Shown here: positions 1 to 6,889 of the stretch, one piece after another
Layout: each line of letters starts with the position of its first letter
Numbering within the stretch: position 1 is the stretch's first letter
Assembly (NCBI GenBank): GCA_022601215.1
Contig: JAHZIZ010000011.1
Location: 1-7,668 of the forward strand
Direction of reading: 5' to 3'
Origin: Bacteroidota bacterium
GTDB taxonomy: Bacteria; Bacteroidota; Bacteroidia; Flavobacteriales; Flavobacteriaceae
Length of the DNA stretch: 7,668 nt
The notes under the pieces: model-generated
The model's input: only the letters and a program-made list of their open reading frames with translations
Databases searched by the model: none
What the model was told of the DNA's origin: nothing
Made by a program: the position numbers and the translations under genes

Positions 1-1
1 T

Positions 2-1102
2 AGCGGAGTTGGTGATTTGTTACCATTATCGGGAGCTTATGAACAGTTGTTTGACAAGACAGGAGACATTTCTTACTTGTATAAGGCGGAAATAATTTAC
101 AAGAAAGGAATGAAGATCTCCGCACATAATAAAGATGCTTTTGCGCGTGGGTTGGCTAGAAATTATATTTCTCAACATCGTTTTAGAGAGGCGGATAGTC
201 TATTGCAAGCTATTTATAAGGAACCGTCCAAAAAGCGTGAAACGGAAATGATGTTGTTTGACGTCGCCATGGAGTTAGGAGATTATAAAAACGCGTACAC
301 CTATCTTAGTCAAATCAAAGATCTAGGCGATTACAATTATTTAATCCGTCTTTCAAAATGGAGTGACTATAAAGGAAATTTGAATAGCGCCATTGAGTAT
401 ATGGAAAAAGCAAAAGAAATCGCAGAATCGAGTGGTAATAGATCTTTAAAAATTTGGACTTACAGTAACCTGGGAGATTATTATGGGCATGCTGGAAGAA
501 TAGCCGATGCCTATAACCATTACCTCATGACCCTAGCTTTAGAACCGGATAATGGCTATGTTAAAAAGGGAATAGCTTGGATAGCATATGCCAATGACGG
601 AAACCTTGCTGAAGCCCACCGAGTGATTGATTCTGTGGCAAAAACGCACGTTGTACCCGACTATCATTTGTTTAAATCTGAGCTGTATGAATTCGCGGGG
701 CAAGGGTCAAGCGCGGCAATTTCTAAGAATAGATTTATAAGCGCAGTTACAAAGGGTAACTATGGAGCGATGTATAATGCCTATCTTATTGAGATATTTT
801 CGGATACGAATCCTTCAAAAGCACTTGAATTAGCAGAACAGGAAGTGAACAATAGAAGTACGCCCGAAAGCTATCATCTGCTCGCTTTGGCTCAATTGGC
901 TAACGGTAAGAAAGTAGAAGCGTTGTCAACAATTAACACCTATGTCGTAGGTAAAACCTTTGAGCCTATGGCAGCATATCACATGGCTTTAGTGTATAGA
1001 GCGAATGATATGATTAAGGAGTTAGCTGCTATAAAAGATGAGCTTAAAGAATCTAGTTTCGAACTAGGGCCATTGACTTATAGAGATATTGAAAATCTAT
1101 AA
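2..1102 (+). CDS. Tetratricopeptide-repeat protein, 5'-truncated by the window edge
   Basis: The frame is open from the first in-frame codon in the window to a TAA at 1100-1102. The first possible start inside the window is a TTG at 17, but the five codons before it (S-G-V-G-D) are also open, so the true start is probably upstream and the N-terminus, including any signal peptide, is missing. The visible 366 residues are almost entirely helical and arranged as degenerate TPR helix pairs. The clearest units are at about nt 68-226 (Y-x-K-A-E...F-R-E-A-D-S-L-L) and nt 446-553 (L-G-D-Y-Y-G-H-A-G-R...A-Y-N-H-Y...L-A-L-E-P-D-N), the latter matching the classical TPR pattern. Further repeats continue to the C-terminus. 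TPR proteins are protein-interaction scaffolds, and no catalytic domain is visible. It is convergent with the anti-sigma gene, with 111 bp between the stops. The specific role is unknown. Confidence 0.85.
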   Translation, partial: SGVGDLLPLSGAYEQLFDKTGDISYLYKAEIIYKKGMKISAHNKDAFARGLARNYISQHRFREADSLLQAIYKEPSKKRETEMMLFDVAMELGDYKNAYTYLSQIKDLGDYNYLIRLSKWSDYKGNLNSAIEYMEKAKEIAESSGNRSLKIWTYSNLGDYYGHAGRIADAYNHYLMTLALEPDNGYVKKGIAWIAYANDGNLAEAHRVIDSVAKTHVVPDYHLFKSELYEFAGQGSSAAISKNRFISAVTKGNYGAMYNAYLIEIFSDTNPSKALELAEQEVNNRSTPESYHLLALAQLANGKKVEALSTINTYVVGKTFEPMAAYHMALVYRANDMIKELAAIKDELKESSFELGPLTYRDIENL

Positions 1103-1139
1103 ATTATAATACTGGGTCGCTAAAACAACACTTTTTATG

Positions 1140-1166
1140 CAAGGAGGTCGAGAATCAACCTCTTTG
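1140..1166. other. Hairpin between convergent genes
   Basis: CAAGGAGGT and ACCTCTTTG form a 9-bp stem (one G-U pair on the + strand) around a 9-nt loop, 37 nt after the TPR stop and 47 nt before the anti-sigma stop. There is no U-run on either side, so it is not a canonical intrinsic terminator. It may help to separate the convergent transcripts or block 3' exonucleases. This is a weak call. Confidence 0.25.
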
Positions 1167-1213
1167 AAAACCGGATTGAATTGAAGGAATTTGAATTGGA
1201 CGCGACTAACCCA

Positions 1214-2011
1214 TTAAGGAGTTACAGTTCCTAAGGTATAAAGCTGATCTAAAGAAGGGCTTTCACTACCACCCTCAGGTTCTAGCGTAATACCAAAGGC
1301 TTCAGGAGTTGGAATGTTTTCTATTTTGAAGAATTTACTCTCAGTAGCAGCAAAAGATTCTAGAAGTCCTATACTACGGGGCGTAAGTGGATCCATTTTT
1401 AAGGACCAAACTTGGTATACCTTTCCTTCTGGGGGAACTGGTAATCCCTTAGCATCGATATAGGCCTCCATGGTTTTCTCGTTGAAATATACTGTGGCGT
1501 ACGCGGTAGGAGAAACACTTACGTTTCCAGGTAGATTAATAGCCTTAAAGTCCTTTGACCTTATCATATTGAGTAGCGATGTAACTTCAGCAAATTCGAC
1601 CCCATTGCTTTCTACCGTTTCTTTAAGGATGCTATTTTGAGTATTGCTATGTCGTAAATCTTGTCGTAGATCATTGTTTTGTTTTATCATCCAAAAAACG
1701 CCCGCAAAGCATAAAATAGCGGCGGCCCAACCGGTCATTGCTCCCCAATTTCTACCGATATCGCTTTGAGAAGAATGGAGGGGACGGATTCTCTTTATTT
1801 CAGCTTTAATACGATGCCAATTTGTTTCTGAAACGGGTGTTCCTACTGTTTCGGACAAATGAATGAAAGAAGCTTCAATTGTTTCAATTTCATCGACTAA
1901 AGATGGATCTCGTTTTATCGCATCCTCTACGGTCTCAATTTCTTGAGCAGTCAGTGATCCAGTAACGTACAGTTCCAGTAATCCGGATGCTATAATTTCT
2001 TCTTTAGTCAT
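1214..2011 (-). CDS. RskA-family anti-sigma factor, single-pass inner-membrane protein
   Basis: This protein likely binds and holds the adjacent ECF sigma factor at the inner membrane until an envelope signal releases it. The ATG at 2011 is preferred over an in-frame TTG at 2029: it gives 265 aa and starts 1 nt after the sigma stop (TAA-T-ATG), whereas the TTG would overlap the sigma gene by 17 nt. Domains: a cytoplasmic helical sigma-binding part (about 1-75, starting T-K-E-E-I-I-A-S-G-L-L-E-L-Y), one hydrophobic transmembrane segment (about 89-110, rich in W, A, I and F), a short heptad-like stalk (about 111-150), and a periplasmic RskA C-terminal domain (about 155-262). The last contains the typical Y-Q-V-W-S-L, P-E-A-F-G-I-T-L-E-P-E-G-G-S and final L-G-T-V motifs. 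No H-x3-C-x2-C zinc motif is visible, as is usual for RskA. Family and membership in the sigma operon are secure; the inducing signal is unknown. Confidence 0.93.
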   Translation of the reverse strand: MTKEEIIASGLLELYVTGSLTAQEIETVEDAIKRDPSLVDEIETIEASFIHLSETVGTPVSETNWHRIKAEIKRIRPLHSSQSDIGRNWGAMTGWAAAILCFAGVFWMIKQNNDLRQDLRHSNTQNSILKETVESNGVEFAEVTSLLNMIRSKDFKAINLPGNVSVSPTAYATVYFNEKTMEAYIDAKGLPVPPEGKVYQVWSLKMDPLTPRSIGLLESFAATESKFFKIENIPTPEAFGITLEPEGGSESPSLDQLYTLGTVTP

Positions 2012-2012
2012 A

Positions 2013-2549
2013 TTATTTATCGAGTACAATCTTTCTTAATTGTTTCATGCAATTTCTAGCTCTTGTTTTAATAGTCCCTAGAGGAGTATCTAAATTTTTG
2101 GCTGTTTCTGCCTGAGTGAAGCCCTTAAAATAAAGTAGGTCAATCAATTCTATGCAGATAGGTTGCAATGACGCTATAAATTTTTTAATTCCTATGGTAT
2201 CCATTTTAGACGAGACATCATCCCTAGCTACAATGATATTTACGAAATTTTCAGGGGACAGGTTTTTATTAGCATTTTTATAAGCTTTTGACCTTGTTTT
2301 ATCGATAGCTGTATTTCTGGCTATATTTAAAAGCCAGGTATAAAATCGCCCTTTTCCAACTTGGTAAGATTGTCTTCGAGTCCAAACCTTTACAAAGACA
2401 TCTTGTAAGACCTCTTCTGCTGTTTCTTGCTCTCTTACAATGGATAAAATAACCCCTTGAATCGCATTACAATACATATGATATAGTGACGAAAAAGCCT
2501 TTTCATCACCGTCTTGCATTTGTTTAATGAGATCATCAGGTTGTTTCAT
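2013..2549 (-). CDS. ECF RNA polymerase sigma factor (sigma-70 family, SigK-like)
   Basis: This is a 178-aa alternative sigma factor. The start is set at the ATG at 2549 (M-K-Q-P-D-D-L); an in-frame TTG at 2579 would add ten residues of unlikely character and is rejected. Region 2 spans about residues 20-90. It includes A-E-E-V-L-Q-D-V-F-V-K-V-W (44-56) for core binding and G-R-F-Y-T-W-L-L-N-I-A-R-N-T-A-I-D (67-83) for -10 recognition. A linker follows, then region 4 (about 128-175) with the helix-turn-helix F-T-Q-A-E-T-A-K-N-L-D-T-P-L-G-T-I-K-T-R (144-163). The P-L-G-T-[IV]-K-[ST]-R motif is typical of sigma factors paired with RskA-type anti-sigma factors, and such a gene follows directly. 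ECF operons are often autoregulated; no convincing own-class promoter could be identified here. The target regulon is unknown. Confidence 0.95.
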   Translation of the reverse strand: MKQPDDLIKQMQDGDEKAFSSLYHMYCNAIQGVILSIVREQETAEEVLQDVFVKVWTRRQSYQVGKGRFYTWLLNIARNTAIDKTRSKAYKNANKNLSPENFVNIIVARDDVSSKMDTIGIKKFIASLQPICIELIDLLYFKGFTQAETAKNLDTPLGTIKTRARNCMKQLRKIVLDK

Positions 2550-2567
2550 GAAATATCCACGGTTGGA

Positions 2568-2580
2568 ATTGTATAACAAT
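2568..2580. promoter_or_regulatory. Palindrome upstream of the sigma gene, possible operator
   Basis: ATTGT-ATA-ACAAT has perfect 5-bp arms and lies 19 bp upstream of the sigma ATG. It is nested in a wider inverted repeat, TTGGAAT (2563-2569) and ATTCCAA (2595-2601), which overlaps it by 2 bp. On the - strand it partly overlaps TAATATTG (2584-2577), one base off the Bacteroidota -7 consensus TAnnTTTG, but without a -33 TTG at the usual distance. The position fits an operator or leader hairpin; function is inferred only. Confidence 0.25.
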
Positions 2581-2921
2581 ATTAGTAAAAAAATATTCCA
2601 ATTATGATCAACTGGCTGGCTTATATGAGTTATTGATAAAAGAGTATCATTTATGAATTTAATTCCGCTTAGCTATTCTCATATTTTTCTAACATGTCAT
2701 AAAAACACTGTCATCATGAAAAAATGCAGGATTACTCCTCGAACGAATTATAAAGTAATTAGAAGTTGGTTCGTAAGTTCAATGTTCACAGGCGCTTATA
2801 GTTAGTCTATCGTTTTGGTAGGGTTAAATTTATGCATTGGAAGGGTGTAAAATATTGTTAAACAAACAGTTAATTGAAGTGAGATTTAATACGTTAAAGT
2901 ACAATTTTAGAATAAAAATTG

Positions 2922-2952
2922 TTTGTTAGCTGAGTTCATTTTGGTAGCTTTG
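2922..2952 (+). promoter_or_regulatory. Bacteroidota housekeeping-type promoter of the M36 peptidase gene
   Basis: TTTG at 2922-2925, a 19-nt spacer and TAGCTTTG at 2945-2952 match the Bacteroidota consensus (TTTG at -33, TAnnTTTG at -7) exactly in sequence and spacing. Transcription would start near 2957-2960, giving a leader of about 42 nt to the ATG at 3001. The pattern suggests recognition by the primary sigma factor, not by the neighbouring ECF sigma. Confidence 0.75.
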
Positions 2953-3000
2953 TTCGAATCTAAACCTCCAATAAATTTATATTAATCTAATTTTTAATCT

Positions 3001-6000
3001 ATGAAAAGAGTTACCATGCTATTATTTTGCACTGTACTTTGTTGTCTTTCTGGACAGCTAGTAGCGCAGAATCTACAGCAAACAATCGATCAGCAGTTAT
3101 CACAATTGTTGGAAAAAAACAAGATTTCTTCTCAGGACACGGAATGGGTGATTACTAGTCAACACACTAGTAGAACCTCCGATGTGAATCATGCGTACTA
3201 TCGTCAAATGCACAATGGTATTGAAATCTACGGATCTGAATCTAGTGTTCACACCTATTCAAATGGTGAGTTACTAAAAGCGACGAACCACTTTGTAAAT
3301 ACTGAGTCTTTAAAATCAGTAGCAAGTGTTTCTCCAGCATTGAGTGCTGCTCAAGCGGTTCAAAATATGGCGAGTCATTTTGGATATGCGTCTAACCAAA
3401 GCTTTTCTGCTATCTCAACTTCTAGTGGAGCAGATCAGAAAACACTATTATCAAATGGCGGTGTTTCTTTAAGCGATATTCCTGCGAGACTTGTGTATCA
3501 AATTAATGATGCTAAAGAAATGCGTTTAGCTTGGGACATATCTATTCAAGAAATCGCTCAGCAGAACTGGTGGAGTGCACGTGTAGATGCAACAACAGGT
3601 CAGGTAATTGATCAGGTTAACTGGATGAGTTCTTGTAACATTGAGCACAATCATAATGATCATGCTTTAAACTACAACGCAAACTTATTTGACGTTCCTA
3701 ATTATGGAAAAGAAGAAAAGCCAGCTGCAACTGCTAGTGTAAGTGTAAATACATATGAAGTATTCCCAATGCCAGAAGAAAGTCCTTACTATTCAACTCC
3801 TATGGGAAGTCGTACTATAGTAACGGATCCTGCAAATGCAATTGCATCACCTTTTGGATGGCATGATACAGATGGAGCAGCTGGAGCTGAATTCACTACA
3901 ACTGAAGGGAATAATACAAGCACATACGAAGATGGTGACAACGCTGGTTACCAAGCTGACGGTGGTGCTACTTTGGATTTTGTTGGTTTTCCATTCGATA
4001 TGGATTACTCTAACTCTAACCAATATGAGGATGCAGCTTTAACGAACTTATTTTACTGGACAAACATCACTCATGATTTAACTTATATCTATGGATTTGA
4101 TGAGGCTTCTGGTAACTTCCAAGAAAACAACTACGGAAACGGTGGTGCAGGAAGTGACTCTGTAAACGCAGAAGCACAAGATGGATCAGGTACATGTAAT
4201 GCAAACTTTGGAACACCACCAGATGGTAGTAACCCAACTATGCAGATGTATGTTTGTGGTGATAAAGATGGAGATTTTGATAACTTAGTAATTGTTCACG
4301 AATATGGACATGGTATTTCTAACCGTCTTACAGGTGGTGGAGGTAACACTAGTTGTTTAAATAACTCAGAGCAAATGGGTGAAGGATGGAGTGACTGGTA
4401 CGGTATTGTTATGACAATCGAAGCTGGTGACACTGGAGTAGATCCTAGAGGAGTAGGTACTTACCTATTTGATCAAGGTGCTGGTGGTCCTGGAATTCGT
4501 CCAAACCCTTACAGTACAGACTTAGCAGTAAACCCAACTACCTATGGTAATATTGGAGGTTTAGCAATTCCTCACGGAGTTGGATACGCTTGGAGTACTA
4601 TGTTGTGGGAAATGACATGGGCATTGATTGACGAGCATGGTTTCGATACAGATTTTTATAACTTCTCAGGAGATGTTTCTGTAGATGCTGGTAACGTACA
4701 GGCAATCGCTTTAGTTACTGAAGCAATGAAGTTACAACCTTGTAGCCCTGGTTTCGTTGATGGACGTGATGCTATTTTTGCAGCAGATCAAGCCATTTAC
4801 GGTGGAGCTAATGAGTGTCTTATTTGGGATGCTTTTGCCAAGAGAGGATTAGGATTTAGTGCAGAACAAGGTTCTTCAGGAAGTACAACAGATGGTACAG
4901 AAGCATTTGATTCTCCAGTTCCTGCAATCAATACTGCAGATGAAGTATGTGTTGGACAAGGTGTACAAACTTTCGGTGGAGGAACTCCAGTTGGAGGTGT
5001 GTATTCAGGACCTGGTGTAACTGATAATGGAGATGGTGTTTCTTATGAATTTGATCCTGCTGCTGCAGGTGTTGGAACTCATACTATTTCTTATGATGTG
5101 ACTAGTACTTGTGCTTCTGGTGCAGCTACAGACGATATTGAAGTAACTGAAGATACTCCAGAGTTAATTTGTCAAGATTACACTTTAGAGCTTGATGCAA
5201 GTGGAATGGCTACCTTAGAAATTCAAGATGTAGTAACTAACTTGATTCCAGGTGGAATTGCTATCGATCAAACTGGAACATTTGCTCCTATCGATATTAC
5301 TGCTACTGGAACCGCTGTTACTTTAGGAGATGATGCAGTTTCTGGAGCCTTACCAATTGGTTTCGACTTCTTCTTCTTTGATACAACGTATACAGATTTC
5401 TATATCTCTTCAAATGGTTTCATATCATTTAATGCTGGTGCGGATGACGGATGTTGTTCTGGACCTACAATTCCAACTGCTGGTGGAGAAGATAACTTTA
5501 TCGCTTTTGTTTGGGAAGATGTGAATCCTTCTGCTGGCGGAGATATCCGTTATGAAACAGTAGGAACAGCTCCAAACCGTAAAATGGTAATGGAATTTGA
5601 CAATGTACCTTACTTTGGATCTTCAGATGCTGTGACTACTCAAGTTCACTTATTTGAAGGAACAAACGAAATTGAAATCCACAGTACAAATATTCCAGCT
5701 AATGGAAATGCTACTCAAGGGGTTGAAAATTCAACAGGTACTGAAGGTATTGCTACGCCAGGAAGAAACTCTCAATCATGGTCTGCGACAGACGATTATG
5801 TACGTTTCTTCTATGCAGATCCAACTCCAGCTGATAACTGTGGAAGTGCGACTAACATCACATTAAGTCAGTCTGACTTTACTTGTAGTGATTTTGGAGA
5901 TGTTGTAATTACAGTTACTATGGAAGATGCGAACGGAAATGTTGCAACTTGTACACCTACAGTTACAATTACAGATCCATTAGACGTTTGTACGTTTGGT

Positions 6001-6261
6001 CTTGAGGATAATGAATTGGCAAGAAGCCTTGCTTTATTCCCTAACCCAACTTCTGGACAGGTAACATTACAGAATAATAGTAATACTGCATTAGTTGCGG
6101 CTACTATTTCAGATGTTAACGGAAGAATCGTTCAAACAATCGATCTTAAAGATGCAGGAACTACTACTAACTTATCTTTCGAGAAGTTAGCTAGCGGAAT
6201 GTACTTTGTTCAGATTGAGTCTGAAACTTCTACTGCTGTTAAGCGTATGATTAAGCAATAA
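3001..6261 (+). CDS. Secreted M36 (fungalysin) zinc metallopeptidase with T9SS C-terminal sorting domain
   Basis: This is an exported endopeptidase of 1086 aa, probably degrading extracellular protein for nutrition. A Sec signal peptide covers residues 1-23 (cleavage likely after V-A-Q). An FTP-type propeptide follows (about 37-98), then a PepSY-like segment (about 160-209). The M36 catalytic domain spans about 255-637. It starts with V-F-P-M-P-E-E-S-P and A-S-P-F-G-W-H-D-T, and carries the zinc/catalytic motif H433-E-Y-G-H437 and the third ligand E461 in M-G-E-G-W-S-D, so it should be active. Downstream are an Ig-like module (about 641-717, G-G-V-Y-S-G-P-G-V), a HYR-like module (about 722-992) interrupted by a beta-rich nidogen-like domain (about 752-938), and a T9SS type A sorting domain (about 1009-1086, L-F-P-N-P-T-S-G to K-R-M-I-K-Q). 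The sorting domain implies outer-membrane export and removal or anchoring of the tail. The ATG at 3001 suits the signal peptide and the promoter upstream. The gene is monocistronic, ending in a strong terminator. Confidence 0.96.
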   Translation: MKRVTMLLFCTVLCCLSGQLVAQNLQQTIDQQLSQLLEKNKISSQDTEWVITSQHTSRTSDVNHAYYRQMHNGIEIYGSESSVHTYSNGELLKATNHFVNTESLKSVASVSPALSAAQAVQNMASHFGYASNQSFSAISTSSGADQKTLLSNGGVSLSDIPARLVYQINDAKEMRLAWDISIQEIAQQNWWSARVDATTGQVIDQVNWMSSCNIEHNHNDHALNYNANLFDVPNYGKEEKPAATASVSVNTYEVFPMPEESPYYSTPMGSRTIVTDPANAIASPFGWHDTDGAAGAEFTTTEGNNTSTYEDGDNAGYQADGGATLDFVGFPFDMDYSNSNQYEDAALTNLFYWTNITHDLTYIYGFDEASGNFQENNYGNGGAGSDSVNAEAQDGSGTCNANFGTPPDGSNPTMQMYVCGDKDGDFDNLVIVHEYGHGISNRLTGGGGNTSCLNNSEQMGEGWSDWYGIVMTIEAGDTGVDPRGVGTYLFDQGAGGPGIRPNPYSTDLAVNPTTYGNIGGLAIPHGVGYAWSTMLWEMTWALIDEHGFDTDFYNFSGDVSVDAGNVQAIALVTEAMKLQPCSPGFVDGRDAIFAADQAIYGGANECLIWDAFAKRGLGFSAEQGSSGSTTDGTEAFDSPVPAINTADEVCVGQGVQTFGGGTPVGGVYSGPGVTDNGDGVSYEFDPAAAGVGTHTISYDVTSTCASGAATDDIEVTEDTPELICQDYTLELDASGMATLEIQDVVTNLIPGGIAIDQTGTFAPIDITATGTAVTLGDDAVSGALPIGFDFFFFDTTYTDFYISSNGFISFNAGADDGCCSGPTIPTAGGEDNFIAFVWEDVNPSAGGDIRYETVGTAPNRKMVMEFDNVPYFGSSDAVTTQVHLFEGTNEIEIHSTNIPANGNATQGVENSTGTEGIATPGRNSQSWSATDDYVRFFYADPTPADNCGSATNITLSQSDFTCSDFGDVVITVTMEDANGNVATCTPTVTITDPLDVCTFGLEDNELARSLALFPNPTSGQVTLQNNSNTALVAATISDVNGRIVQTIDLKDAGTTTNLSFEKLASGMYFVQIESETSTAVKRMIKQ

Positions 6262-6274
6262 GACTTCGGTCTTA
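6259..6274 (+). other. UUCG tetraloop hairpin containing the peptidase stop codon
   Basis: TAAGAC-TTCG-GTCTTA forms a perfect 6-bp stem closed by the extra-stable C(UUCG)G tetraloop. The TAA stop codon (6259-6261) is the outermost part of the 5' arm. It lies 11 nt before the intrinsic terminator stem and has no U-run, so a role in mRNA 3'-end protection or release at the stop codon is more likely than termination. The structure is read directly from the sequence; the role is inferred. Confidence 0.6.
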
Positions 6275-6285
6275 CATAATAAAAG

Positions 6286-6313
6286 AAAACCCTGCAGAAA
6301 TGCAGGGTTTTTT
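6286..6313 (+). terminator. Rho-independent terminator of the M36 peptidase gene
   Basis: The 5' arm AAAACCCTGCA (6286-6296) and the 3' arm TGCAGGGTTTT (6301-6311) form a perfect 11-bp stem around a GAAA tetraloop. A run of six T lies at 6308-6313. It is 24 nt after the stop codon. Confidence 0.95.
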
Positions 6314-6423
6314 ATGTCAGTTTGGTACGCTTTTTGAACTTAATTTGTTGCGTCTAGACCGCTCTGATGAAACATAAAGTAAATGCGAAGCATCCCTAAA
6401 AAGAAACATCTAAGCCTACAGAT

Positions 6424-6461
6424 ATAAAAGCCTTTTCAAGACTACCTTGAAAGGGTTTTTT
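6424..6461 (-). terminator. Intrinsic terminator of the VOC gene, possibly bidirectional
   Basis: CCTTTTCAAG (6431-6440) and CTTGAAAGGG (6446-6455) form a 10-bp stem around a 5-nt loop (one wobble pair on the + strand). On the - strand it begins 7 nt after the VOC stop codon and is followed by CTTTTATAT. On the + strand it is followed by six T (6456-6461), so it could also stop leftover + transcription from the protease gene. The 117 bp between this element and the protease terminator contain no gene I can see. Confidence 0.8.
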
Positions 6462-6462
6462 A

Positions 6463-6825
6463 TTAGGTAGTCATCACCATAAAGACAGCGTTATTATTAA
6501 GATCATAAAAACCAAATTCACTGGTTCCCCAAGCTGTGTTCATCTTTAAATCTTTAGGCTGAACTGTCCCTCGTTTTATAAATTCTTCAAAAATAGTTTG
6601 AATGTCATTAACGAAAATGCGAACAACAGATCCACCTAGTAATGGGTCTTCCTCGGTATCTTCATGCCATTGTAGATGTAAATATACCTGCTCTCTTCTT
6701 AAAACGGCATACAGGTCGTCCATGCGTACAGTTTCAAATCCGGTATGTTCAAAATACCATTGGGTATCTCTTTGTATTGATTGGGAAGGTAGCACAGGTA
6801 CTACACCTAATAATTCTGTCACCAT
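6463..6825 (-). CDS. VOC-superfamily protein (glyoxalase / bleomycin-resistance-like)
   Basis: This is a 120-aa cytosolic protein of the vicinal oxygen chelate fold, the usual length for one two-module VOC chain. The first half begins with a beta strand (V-V-P-V-L) and a helix containing R-D-T-Q-W-Y-F-E-H-T-G-F-E, followed by V-Y-L-H-L-Q-W-H. The second module has V-R-I-F-V-N-D-I-Q-T-I-F-E-E-F and ends in W-G-T-S-E-F-G-F-Y-D-L-N-N-N, the typical 'W-G-x-x-E-F-x-x-x-D-x-x-x-N' tail of bleomycin-resistance-like members. Such proteins often bind a ligand as a dimer; substrate and enzymatic activity cannot be read here, and real glyoxalase I activity is not implied. The ATG at 6825 is required to complete the first strand. 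It lies only 5 nt after the U-run of the sodC terminator, and no promoter consensus is visible just upstream, so expression may depend on read-through from sodC. Confidence 0.85.
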   Translation of the reverse strand: MVTELLGVVPVLPSQSIQRDTQWYFEHTGFETVRMDDLYAVLRREQVYLHLQWHEDTEEDPLLGGSVVRIFVNDIQTIFEEFIKRGTVQPKDLKMNTAWGTSEFGFYDLNNNAVFMVMTT

Positions 6826-6830
6826 AGTAT

Positions 6831-6867
6831 AAAAAAAAACGCCTATCCTCGAGGAGAATAAGCGTTT
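6831..6867 (-). terminator. Intrinsic terminator after sodC, immediately upstream of the VOC gene
   Basis: On the - strand RNA, bases 6867-6854 pair with 6850-6837 in a 14-bp stem (AAACGC/GCGUUU outside, CUC/GAG inside, two U-G wobbles) with a CUC triloop. Nine U follow at 6839-6831, three of them in the stem. The two wobbles become C-A mismatches on the + strand, so it is tuned to - strand transcription. It starts 22 nt after the sodC stop. Confidence 0.9.
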
Positions 6868-6889
6868 GTGAATACATTGTTATATTGTT

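Larger units (their letters stand above)
2550..3000. other. 451-bp intergenic region between divergent sigma operon and protease gene
   Basis: The stretch is AT-rich and lies between the sigma start and the M36 peptidase start. It holds a 13-bp palindrome near the sigma start, a strong promoter for the peptidase, and repeated AATCTA words in the peptidase leader. The middle (about 2610-2915) has no gene I can support. The only notable small frame is a 29-codon ATG ORF at 2716-2805 (begins M-K-K-C-R-I-T-P-R), without a recognisable promoter or similarity. A weak AATTA-TAAAG-TAATT palindrome lies at about 2745-2760. An sRNA or upstream regulatory sites for either operon could lie here but cannot be shown from the sequence. 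Confidence 0.5.

Noticed and set aside
1113..1210. Possible long-range pairing of GGGTCGC with GCGACTAACCC between the convergent genes
   Set aside because: The complement is interrupted and nothing supports it beyond a 5-bp match.
3836..5866. Three + strand open frames inside the protease gene (3836-4042, 5330-5524, 5654-5866)
   Set aside because: All are in an alternative frame of a clearly coding, domain-rich gene and have low-complexity M/L/Q-rich composition.
2013..6261. Idea that the ECF sigma factor directly controls the divergent M36 protease
   Set aside because: The protease has an exact primary-sigma-type promoter, and no shared motif between the two upstream regions was found; adjacency alone is not evidence.
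6314..6423. Search for a gene or tRNA in the spacer between the protease and VOC terminators
   Set aside because: Only a 14-codon ORF and an 8-bp GTCTAGAC palindrome are present; no tRNA-like fold or promoter.
6602..6832. Two + strand open frames opposite the VOC gene (6602-6832 and 6642-6827)
   Set aside because: Both lie within the VOC coding region on the other strand, lack family-like composition and have no promoter; they are antisense shadows.
6875..6887. ATTGTTATATTGT, resembling the - strand form of the sigma-upstream palindrome (ATTGTTATACAAT)
   Set aside because: Shares only the left 9 bases, is not a palindrome and lies in AT-rich spacer downstream of sodC; likely coincidence.
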